A stretch of 64,000 nt of DNA, taken from positions 1-64,000 of the forward strand of contig NZ_LATZ01000008.1 in assembly GCF_000981385.1 (NCBI RefSeq). The letters run 5' to 3'. Numbering within the stretch: position 1 is the first letter of the stretch; each line of letters opens with the position of its first letter. Positions 9,402 to 17,318 of the stretch are shown here, piece after piece. The position numbers and the translations under genes are program-made. This DNA comes from Bacillus sp. SA1-12. GTDB taxonomy: Bacteria > Bacillota > Bacilli > Bacillales > Bacillaceae. A model generated the notes under the pieces. The model was not told the DNA's origin. It did no database searches and saw nothing but the letters and a program-made list of their open reading frames with translations.

Positions 9402-9697
9402 AGAACGCAAACGTTTGCTAAGGTGAGATCAAAATCTTTTTTTGAAGAGAACGCAAACGTTTGCTAAGGTGAGATCAAAATCTTTTTTTGAAGAGAACGC
9501 AAACGTTTGCTAAGGTGAGATCAAAATCTTTTTTTGGAGAGAACGCAAATGTTTGCTAAGGTGAGATCAAAATCTTTTTTTTGGAGAGAACGCAAACGTT
9601 TGCTAAGGTGAGATCAAAATCTTTTTTTTGGAGAGAACGCAAATGTTTGCTAAGGTGAGATCAAAATCTATTTTTGAAGAGAACGCAAACGTTTGCT
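9402..9697 (+). promoter_or_regulatory. Array of seven tandem LacI-type operators
   Basis: The palindrome GCAAACGTTTGC (two copies GCAAATGTTTGC) starts at 9407, 9453, 9499, 9545, 9592, 9639 and 9685, so the period is 46-47 bp. Between palindromes the spacer is almost constant: TAAGGTGAGATCAAAATC and a run of 7-8 Ts. A decayed eighth unit may lie at 9722-9750. The core is the symmetrical CG-centred site bound by LacI-family proteins. A matching site lies at 15699-15714, and a LacI gene lies in the same cluster. Direct repeats this regular suggest recent tandem expansion. Confidence 0.85.
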
Positions 9698-9871
9698 AAG
9701 AGAAAATAAAATATTGTTTTTGAAAAGAAAACACAAAGCGTATGCTATACCTCCTTAGAATTCAACGATTTTATTAAACAGTAAGTAAGGCTCAATTGTT
9801 TATTTGGGTAATCGCAAGAGTACTTAAATAAACATTGACATAAATTCAAAAAATACTAAAGGGTGGGAAAT

Positions 9872-11191
9872 ATGTTAAAAAAGCTTATTAATCTTTCTAT
9901 AGTTGCATTGTTAACTTTCGTATTAGCAGCATGCAATAAGCCAGGACAAACTCAATCAACTAGTAAAGGTAAAGAATCTGGTAGTGAAGGTAAAGAGGTT
10001 ATTACAGAAGAAATTGAACCAGAAGAGGGTGCTGAACTTGTAGTATGGGGTAACGGAAATGCCGAAGGTGAATGGATGAAATCAGTAGCTGAACAATTTA
10101 CCGCAAAATATGATGTTCCCGTTAAATTTGAGGAAGTAGGACACGGAGATGCAGTAGGGAAGTTACAAACAGATGGGCCAGCAGGTTTAGGTGGTGATGT
10201 ATTTATTGGTCCACATGATCGCCTGGGGGAAATGCTTTCATCGGGTCTAATATATGAAAATCCCTTTGTCGATGAATATAAAGAACGATTAGTAGATGGA
10301 GTAGCTGAGGCAGTATCTTATAAAGAAGAAAATGAAATTAAGTTGTACGGGTATCCTCTTGCAACTGAAACACTTGCAATGGCTTACAATAAAGATTTAT
10401 TGGATAAAATGGGATTTAAACCGGCGGAAACATGGGACGAGTTAATTGAACAATCTAGGGAATTTATGAATCAAAACCCTGGAACTTATGGTTTTATGCT
10501 TGAACCTGGCAATTTATATGCTCTTTACTCTCTAATTGGTGGCTATGGAGGATATATTTTTGGAGATAATAATACAAATCCTAATGACATTGGGCTTAAC
10601 AAGGAACCTTCTTTGAAAGCTGCTGCATTATTAGAAAAAATTCGTGATGAAATTGTTCCACTTAAAAAAGAGGATCTTACTGCCGATGTCATTAGCTCTT
10701 ATTTTAATGAAGGTAAACAATTGTATACCATTGAGGGTCCTTGGGGTGTACAAGGTCGCCTTGATGCAGGTATCAATTTAGGTATTATGCCAATGCCAAA
10801 GCTTGATAATGGTGAAGTACCTACAACATTCTTAGGGGTTAAAGCTCTTTATGTAAATTCTTATAGTAAATATCCACAAGCAGCTGCATTGTTTGCGAAG
10901 TTTGCTACAAGTGATGAAATGTTATTAATACATTTTGAACAAACTGGTGATCTTCCTGTAACTAAAGCACTGCTTGAAAATGAAAAATTTAAATCTGATC
11001 AATTAAAAGTTGGTTTCATGGAACAAGTTAAATATGCAATTCCAATGCCTAATATTACAGAAATGGGATCTGTATGGGATGGTATTAATGCAGCATTTAC
11101 AGCAATTTGGAACAATGATGCAGAACCTCAAGAAGCATTTGATAAGGGTGTTCAACTAGTTGAGGAGGCAATTAATTCTCAAACGAAATAG
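9872..11191 (+). CDS. MalE-like maltodextrin/isomaltooligosaccharide-binding lipoprotein
   Basis: The 439-residue extracellular solute-binding lipoprotein of an ABC sugar importer. The signal peptide ends in a lipobox (VLAAC, Cys about residue 21). The mature part follows the MalE/MdxE plan: LVVWGNGNAEGEWMKSVAEQF, GGDVFIGPHDRLGEM, then GYPLATETLAMAYNKDL, YTIEGPWG and FLGVKALYVN. The frame opens at GTG 9863, but AAAGGGTGGG precedes ATG 9872, which is preferred. It is the first gene of a binding protein-permease-permease operon. Given neighbouring alpha-1,6-glucan enzymes, the ligand may be isomaltooligosaccharides, not maltose; this is inference. Confidence 0.88.
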   Translation: MLKKLINLSIVALLTFVLAACNKPGQTQSTSKGKESGSEGKEVITEEIEPEEGAELVVWGNGNAEGEWMKSVAEQFTAKYDVPVKFEEVGHGDAVGKLQTDGPAGLGGDVFIGPHDRLGEMLSSGLIYENPFVDEYKERLVDGVAEAVSYKEENEIKLYGYPLATETLAMAYNKDLLDKMGFKPAETWDELIEQSREFMNQNPGTYGFMLEPGNLYALYSLIGGYGGYIFGDNNTNPNDIGLNKEPSLKAAALLEKIRDEIVPLKKEDLTADVISSYFNEGKQLYTIEGPWGVQGRLDAGINLGIMPMPKLDNGEVPTTFLGVKALYVNSYSKYPQAAALFAKFATSDEMLLIHFEQTGDLPVTKALLENEKFKSDQLKVGFMEQVKYAIPMPNITEMGSVWDGINAAFTAIWNNDAEPQEAFDKGVQLVEEAINSQTK

Positions 11192-11203
11192 TTAGGGATG
11201 TAT

Positions 11204-11268
11204 GGATGACACAAGTGTAGCTATTGTTCAAATGACTATAAATGAGTGGCTGACTCTTAGTGTCATCC
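11204..11268 (+). promoter_or_regulatory. Intercistronic stem-loop
   Basis: GGATGACAC (11204-11212) pairs perfectly with GTGTCATCC (11260-11268). It lies between the binding-protein and first permease genes, where such stems often stabilise the upstream message so that more binding protein than permease is made. No T-run follows, so it is probably not a full terminator. Confidence 0.55.
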
Positions 11269-11291
11269 TTAATAAAAATGGAGGTGTTTAA

Positions 11292-12689
11292 ATGGGACTT
11301 GCTATCAAGGTTAAGAATGAAAAAGTTGATAAAGGTTACGGTTCTCCAAAAAAAGGATATAAACCACCTACTTCTTCATCCAATACTTCTTTAACTAACC
11401 CAAGAATAGCTGCTCTTTTATCGTTTATTTTTATGGGAATAGGTCAATTATATAACCGCCAATATTTTAAAGGGGTAAGTTTTTTATTACTAGAATTATA
11501 TCTATTAATCTTTTGGACGGTACCATTTCAATGGGCAATGTGGGGATTAACAACATTAGGTGATACGCCACAGAAAAGAGACGGATTTACAATTGTTCAA
11601 GGTGACCATTCTATATTTTTGATGGTTGAGGGAATACTATTCTTGATTTCATTCCTTCTATTTCTCTGGTTTTATTACTTGAATATACGTGATGCATATA
11701 AAGTTGCAAATAAGAAAGAAAAAGGAATTAAACCAAATAGTGCTAAACAAATGTTTGTGAATATTTGGGAAAACGGCTTTCCGTATATTTTACTAACACC
11801 ATCTGTGATGTTTACATCTTTCTTAACGATATTTCCACTACTATTTGGTATTTTAATAGCTTTTACTAACTATTCTGCACCAAATCACCTACCACCTAAG
11901 CATTTAGTAGATTGGGTAGGATTTGATACATTTTTACAGCTCTTTCAAATGAAAGCATGGAGCGCTACCTTTTATGGAGTGTTCTCATGGACAGTTATAT
12001 GGGCTATTTTATCTACAATTACAACGTTTTTTTTAGGACTGATTTTCGCGGTATTAATTAATCAAAAGGGTATAAAATTCAAGAAGTTTTGGAGAAGTGT
12101 ATTTATTTTACCTTGGGCAATACCTCAGTTTGTTTCGATTTTAATCATGAGAAATATCTTTAATGGACAATTCGGCCCGATAAATAGGTATTTAACAGAC
12201 CTAGGATTAAATACAATTCCATGGTTATCTGACCCATTTATGGCTAAAATTACATTAGTAATTGTGAATATGTGGTTTGGCTTTCCATTTTGGATGGTAT
12301 TAATGAGTGGAGTATTAACGAGTATTGACAAGGAAATGTACGAAGCAGCTGATGTAGATGGTGCTTCTTCATTACAGAAGTTCCGTAAAATAACATTTCC
12401 ATTAATCATGTTTGCTACAGCGCCACTTGCAATCATGTCTTTTGCAGGAAACTTTAATAACTTTAATATTATTTACCTAATGACAGAGGGTGGACCGACC
12501 AATATTAATTATAGTTATGCAGGTTCAACAGATATTTTAATAAGTTGGATATATAAATTAACGTTGGATAATAGCCAGTTTGCTGTGGCTTCCGTTGTCT
12601 CTATTTTAATTTTTGTCGTTATTGCTTTCTTCTCTGTTTGGAACTTTAGAAAGACAAGAGCCTTTAAAGAGGAGGATATGATGTCATGA
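11292..12689 (+). CDS. MalF-like ABC sugar permease
   Basis: A 465-residue membrane protein, longer than usual because of an N-terminal extension with its own hydrophobic segments (about residues 35-75 and 105-130) before the core. The permease core carries the cytoplasmic EAA loop (YEAADVDGASS, about residue 350) that contacts the ATPase. It pairs with the MalG-like protein to form the channel. ATG 11292 follows a GGAGG site. The last four bases overlap the next gene as ATGA, indicating coupled translation. No ATPase gene is in the cluster, so a shared MsmX-type ATPase elsewhere is likely. Confidence 0.9.
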   Translation: MGLAIKVKNEKVDKGYGSPKKGYKPPTSSSNTSLTNPRIAALLSFIFMGIGQLYNRQYFKGVSFLLLELYLLIFWTVPFQWAMWGLTTLGDTPQKRDGFTIVQGDHSIFLMVEGILFLISFLLFLWFYYLNIRDAYKVANKKEKGIKPNSAKQMFVNIWENGFPYILLTPSVMFTSFLTIFPLLFGILIAFTNYSAPNHLPPKHLVDWVGFDTFLQLFQMKAWSATFYGVFSWTVIWAILSTITTFFLGLIFAVLINQKGIKFKKFWRSVFILPWAIPQFVSILIMRNIFNGQFGPINRYLTDLGLNTIPWLSDPFMAKITLVIVNMWFGFPFWMVLMSGVLTSIDKEMYEAADVDGASSLQKFRKITFPLIMFATAPLAIMSFAGNFNNFNIIYLMTEGGPTNINYSYAGSTDILISWIYKLTLDNSQFAVASVVSILIFVVIAFFSVWNFRKTRAFKEEDMMS

Positions 12690-13525
12690 TGAGTGCAAGT
12701 TTAAAAAATAAAATGGGCAGTGCAATTACTTATCTAATTTTAGTTATGACCACAATTGTTGTATTATATCCTGTTTTTTGGGTTGTTACAGGGTCTATGA
12801 ATCCAGGAGACTCATTGTTCTCAACCAAACTAATACCCAAGTCATTATCATTTAAACATTATGTGTATTTGTTTCAAGAAACTGACTATTTATTATGGTA
12901 TAAAAATACGTTAAAAATTGCATTTTGGAATATGATTTTCTCTACATTTTTAGTAGTAACTGCTGCTTACGCATTTTCACGCTTCCGGTTCCCAGGTAGA
13001 AAGCAAGGACTTATGGGAATGCTTATATTACAAATGTTCCCTGGATTCATGGGAATGATAGCAATCTATATTTTATTGTTACAGTTGAATTTATTAGATA
13101 ATCATTGGGGCTTAATTTTAGTTTATGCTGGTGGATCAATACCATTTGGTGCATGGTTAGTGAAAGGATACTTTGATGGTTTACCAAGAAGTCTTGAAGA
13201 AGCTGCAAAAATCGATGGAGCAAATCATATTCAAATCTTTTATAAAATTATGATGCCACTTTCTAGACCAATGTTAGTATTTATTGCAGTAAACAATTTT
13301 ATCGGGCCATGGATGGACTTTATCTTTGCTCGCTTAGTATTAAGATCCCAAGAAAACAAAACGCTAGCTATTGGTTTGTTTGAGATGGTAACAGGACGTA
13401 CAAATACCGAATTTACCACTTTTGCTGCAGGTGCTGTTTTAGTTGCGATACCTATTACGATCCTATTCTTCCTATTTCAGAATCAAATGGTTGAAGGCTT
13501 AAAGGCTGGAGCAAATAAAGGATAA
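12686..13525 (+). CDS. MalG-like ABC sugar permease
   Basis: A 279-residue permease of normal MalG length with about six membrane segments. The EAA loop (LEEAAKIDGANHIQIF) is near residue 172 and the typical tail EGLKAGANKG is intact. Two ATGs (12686 and 12689) lie after GAGGAGG; the first overlaps the malF stop. It completes the importer with the MalE- and MalF-like proteins. A decayed copy of the last codons of such a gene lies at 17203-17232. Confidence 0.9.
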   Translation: MMSASLKNKMGSAITYLILVMTTIVVLYPVFWVVTGSMNPGDSLFSTKLIPKSLSFKHYVYLFQETDYLLWYKNTLKIAFWNMIFSTFLVVTAAYAFSRFRFPGRKQGLMGMLILQMFPGFMGMIAIYILLLQLNLLDNHWGLILVYAGGSIPFGAWLVKGYFDGLPRSLEEAAKIDGANHIQIFYKIMMPLSRPMLVFIAVNNFIGPWMDFIFARLVLRSQENKTLAIGLFEMVTGRTNTEFTTFAAGAVLVAIPITILFFLFQNQMVEGLKAGANKG

Positions 13526-13661
13526 CATTAGTTTTTTTGTCATAATAATGATTGGACGGGATTTAAACAACAATATATATTATATTTAAATTAACTAGCT
13601 TTAAAAGTTTTAAGGGTAGATAGAGTTTTAAAAAAATGTTTATTTATGAGGTTGGATAAAT

Positions 13662-14633
13662 ATGGCGGTAACTATTAAAGATGTGGCAAAAAAAGCAAAT
13701 GTGTCTTACTCGACAGTTTCTCGTATTTTAAATAACTTACCAGGCTATTCGGAAGAAACAAAAAGGAAAGTAGAAAAAGTAATCGAAGAACTTGGATATC
13801 AGCCTAATGAGATAGCACGAGGTTTAATTAATCGGAAAACAAAAACAATTGGCGTGCTTGTTCCTGGTGTATCGGATTTATTTGTAAGTGAAATTTTAGA
13901 TGGGATTGAGGAGCAGGCACGTAAGTCGGGTTATAGTGTAATGATTTGTAAAACAAAATATCGTACTAAAGATTATTTACAAACTCTTTATGAAAAACGT
14001 GTGGACGGAATCATTATGATTAGTGGATCGATTGATCAAGAGTCATATAAAGAGATTGAAATTAAGGATGTTCCAGTTGTAATTGTTGCAGGTAAATCAA
14101 AATATCCAAAGATTCCATATATAAATATAAACGAATATCAAGCTTCATATGATGCTGTAAAATATTTAGTAGAAAAAGGCCATTCCCATATAGGGATGAT
14201 TGCAGGGACAAAAAACGATGACAGAGAAAAAGGGTTTAAGGATGCGTTAAATGACAATGGAATAAACGTTTCTAATCACATGATAACCTATGGAAACTAT
14301 CATTTTGATAGCGGTGTTAGAGCAATGGAAGAATTAATAATTAATTATCCTTCCATTACCGGGGTTTTTTGTGCAAGTGATGAAATGGCTGTTGGTGCAT
14401 TATCATGTTTATATAAACAGGGAATAAAAGTTCCAGAACAGATATCAATCATTGGTTTTGATAATACCGCAACGGCAAAAAAAGCAATTCCACCACTGAC
14501 AACAGTAGCCCAACCTTTATACGAAATGGGGGAATCTGCAGTTAAGTTATTAATAGATCCTTCTTTAAAAGAAAACAAGAATTATCCTTATTTTATTGCG
14601 GAAAGGGATACGGTACATTCTTTTAATGAATAA
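13662..14633 (+). CDS. LacI-family transcriptional regulator
   Basis: A 323-residue LacI/GalR repressor. The N-terminus is a textbook helix-turn-helix and hinge (TIKDVAKKANVSYSTVSRIL, then GYQPNEIARGL). It is followed by the periplasmic-binding-like sensor domain (TIGVLVPGVSDLF, GIIMISG, GFDNTATAKKAIPPLTT). A GAGG site precedes ATG 13662. The neighbouring sites GCAAACGTTTGC (seven upstream of the importer and one at 15699-15714) are its likely targets, so it probably represses the alpha-glucan genes until a sugar ligand binds. The ligand is unknown. Confidence 0.9.
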   Translation: MAVTIKDVAKKANVSYSTVSRILNNLPGYSEETKRKVEKVIEELGYQPNEIARGLINRKTKTIGVLVPGVSDLFVSEILDGIEEQARKSGYSVMICKTKYRTKDYLQTLYEKRVDGIIMISGSIDQESYKEIEIKDVPVVIVAGKSKYPKIPYININEYQASYDAVKYLVEKGHSHIGMIAGTKNDDREKGFKDALNDNGINVSNHMITYGNYHFDSGVRAMEELIINYPSITGVFCASDEMAVGALSCLYKQGIKVPEQISIIGFDNTATAKKAIPPLTTVAQPLYEMGESAVKLLIDPSLKENKNYPYFIAERDTVHSFNE

Positions 14634-14665
14634 GACTTAATTAGAATCTTAAATTCTTATAAAAG

Positions 14666-15631
14666 ATGACTACAATGGACAATAAGTTGAAGGGAAAATT
14701 ACTATGTCTTCTTTTACTTTTTGCTATTTCTACTATCTCAATGTGGTTAATATTTAAAATAAGTGGAGAGGAAAAACCTAAAGTTTTTGTGGTTTTAAAA
14801 GACCTAGACTCACAGTATTGGAATATTATAAAAGCGGGTGCAGAAAAGGGCTTTCGAGATTTTGAATTAGACGGAAAAGTAGTCGCACCTAGTTATAAAT
14901 CAAAAAAAGATGTACAGGAATATATGTTAGAAAATATTTTCAATGAAAATCCAGATGTATTAATTGTTGCTCCAGAGGAAGCATCTTTACCTATATTAGA
15001 TAAATATGCTGAAAAAAATATTCCTGTACTGTTTGTAGATACAGATTACTCTTGGAATAATAAAACAATTTTTATAGGTACAAATAATTATGAATTAGGT
15101 ATAAAAGGAGGAATGTTAGGTTCGGAGTTATAGCCTGGTGATAAAGTGGCTTTTCCTATGAGTTTCGGTGAAATAAATCATCCAGTTTTAGGCGAACGTA
15201 TAAAAGGAGCTAAAATTAGTTTAGAAGCTATAGGCATCAAAGTTGTAACAGAAACAGCAAAACAAAATGAACCTGACCAAGTTAAAAAAGCAATGAAATT
15301 GATTCTGAAGAATCATCCAGATGTTAAAGGTGCATATACAACAACTGATATTAATGCACTTAATGTTATAGTGATACTCGAGGAACAAGGTTATAAAATA
15401 CCAGTTATTGGTGCTGATGGAATAACTGAATTGATTAAGTTAGTAGAAGAGTGAAAGATATCAGGAACAGTAGCTCAAAATCCTTATGATATGGGGTATT
15501 TAGGTGCTAAAACTGCAAAAGATATAGTAAATGGAAAAAAAGTTAATAATGCCATAGATACTGATGTAGATATCATTTTAAAAGGTAACAGTAATCTCAG
15601 ATTAACTTTCATTAAAAGGATATTAAAGTAA
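14666..15631 (+). pseudogene. Membrane-anchored RbsB-like sugar-binding protein with two in-frame stops
   Basis: One uninterrupted frame of 321 sense-equivalent codons is broken only by TAG at 15131-15133 and TGA at 15452-15454; there is no frameshift. The N-terminus has an uncleaved-looking membrane anchor (LLCLLLLFAISTISMWLIF), then a periplasmic-binding fold: KVFVVLKDLDSQYWNIIKAGAEKG, DVLIVAPEEASLP, PVLFVDTDYSW, and after the stops VIGADG and GTVAQNPYDMGYLG. Its place after the LacI gene suggests a sugar sensor or binding component. The clean substitutions point to recent decay. Confidence 0.8.
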
Positions 15632-15698
15632 ACTATTTTTAAACTCAACCCAAAATATTATTCATCCTATTTTAGTTGATTATTTGGATTTGAAGTTT

Positions 15699-15714
15699 AC
15701 GCAAACGTTTGCGT
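15699..15714 (+). promoter_or_regulatory. LacI-type operator
   Basis: ACGCAAACGTTTGCGT is a perfect 16-base palindrome containing the same GCAAACGTTTGC core as the seven-site array at 9402-9697. It lies about 90 bases before the lyase gene, so that gene was probably under the same repressor. Confidence 0.75.
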
Positions 15715-15801
15715 TAAAATAATTATTTCTTCCTAAAGTAACACACTATCCGGACGGGCAGTAAAGTTCAATTATAATTTCACATATTGGGGGGGAACAC
15801 A

Positions 15802-17207
15802 TTGAGGAATAACTTTGGGAGCCTTGAAATAACAACAGAGTATAAGCAAGTTCAACCAAGATTTAAGGATTTAAAAAGGGAGTTGAGCTTACGTGAAATT
15901 TTCTCTCCTCATTCACGTCTCCAACGATATTTGGATGTAGAAGCAGCCTTGGCATTAACACAGGCTGAACTTGGGTTAATTCCCAAAGCAGCTGGCGACA
16001 AAATTGCAATGGCGGCAAAAATTGAATTAATAGATGAAAAACGCTTGGATAGTGAACAGTCTATTACTGGTCATTTTTTGATGACACTAGTCTCAGAGTT
16101 GTCTCGAGTTGTCGGTGAGCCTGAAGGAGGATATGTTCATTGGGGGGCAACGACGCAAAATATTGAGCAAACCGGCGATGTTCTTGGCATTCGATCTGCT
16201 ACACGTATTTTATCAAATCAGCTTTGCGACGTAATAGAAGCTCTGGCTGTTTTATGTGAAAAGTATGCTGATACTCTAATGGCAGGACGTACTCATTGGC
16301 AGCAAGCTGTACCTATTACTCTCGGTTTTAAAGTTGCTACTTGGACGGATGTAATGATACGACATTTAGAACGTTTTGAGCAGATTAAGCCACGCCTTTT
16401 TACCTCTATGACTGGGGGAGCAGCTGGTACTTTTGCCAGCTTGGGCAATATAGGACCAACTGTACAAGAAGGCGTTGCTCGAAGGTTAGGGTTAACTCCG
16501 ATGAATGTACCTGCAAGAAATATTGTTGACCACTTTGCAGAGTATGTGATGCTGCTAGGAATGATTTCAGCCACATTAACTTCGATTGCAGAAGAAGTCT
16601 CACGTTTAATGTCCGTTGAATTTGGAGAAGTCAGCGAAAGCTTACCTGAAGGAGACATTGGCAGTTCAACAATGCCACAAAAAAGAAACGCTAAAAGTGC
16701 GGTGAGGTAGTTATCAAATCTGCTCAAATCAGAGCCTTGGTCCCTATCGCACTTGAGGCTATGATTCAGTCACATGAAGTTGATGGCACTCGATCGGCGA
16801 TGATGAAGGATGCAGTAGAGAAGAGCTCGGTTTTAGCAAACGATATACTTAATGCTATTCATAAAGTGCTCACTGGTTTAGAAGTTTATCCTGAACGTAT
16901 GAAAAGTAACTTAGAGCTTACTGGTGGTCTCATTAATGCCGAGGCAGTTATGATGAAACTTGCTAATATGATTGGTCGCCAAGTCGCTCATGAAGTGGTA
17001 CATGATGCGGCACATCAAGTGGGGCAAAATGGATCTAAGATAACATTTTTTGACGTACTTTCTAAAGATCCTCGCGTTGTAGAACACCTTAGTTCAACCG
17101 AGATAAAAATGTTCCTCGACCCATCAACTTATAATGGTTTAAGTGCCGAGATTGCTCGAAAGGTTAGTTCTCGTGCCTATGCAGTAGCTAACGTTAATCG
17201 ATGTTAA
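15802..17207 (+). pseudogene. Adenylosuccinate lyase/fumarase-superfamily lyase, frameshifted
   Basis: The frame from TTG 15802 (after a GGGGGG site) reads FSPHSRLQRYLDVEAALA, GGYVHWGATTQNIEQTGD, GRTHWQQAVPITLG and the signature GSSTMPQKRN. It stops at TAG near 16710. A second frame takes up the same protein (EVVIKSAQIRALVPIAL onward) to 17207. The shift lies at about 16703-16712. Together the parts total about 460 residues, close to family length. Motifs resemble 3-carboxymuconate cycloisomerase and related class II lyases more than housekeeping PurB. What it did in a sugar cluster is unclear. Confidence 0.82.
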
Positions 17208-17232
17208 TGGATTGAAAGCTGGTGCGAATAAA
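17203..17232 (+). pseudogene. Fossil of a malG 3' end
   Basis: Codons here read V-N-G-L-K-A-G-A-N-K, the same order as the last codons of the intact MalG-like gene (VEGLKAGANKG at 13489-13522) with synonymous differences. The stretch directly abuts the end of the lyase and leads into the GH31 gene. It suggests that a malG-like gene once lay right before the GH31 gene, and that the stretch from LacI to lyase arrived by rearrangement. Confidence 0.55.
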
Positions 17233-17318
17233 GAGTTATATCTTAAGGTTAGTAGAAGAAATAGAGATTAGAAAGTGCTCTGTTTCTTATTTAACATATA
17301 TTTTTAGGAGGAAAGACA

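Noticed and set aside
9402..9697. CRISPR array
   Set aside because: The units are repeated in full including the spacer, and the repeat is a short CG-centred palindrome typical of LacI operators; no cas gene is near.
9835..9860. TTGACA before the MalE-like gene as a -35 box
   Set aside because: No -10 at proper spacing; the spacing would run into the ribosome site.
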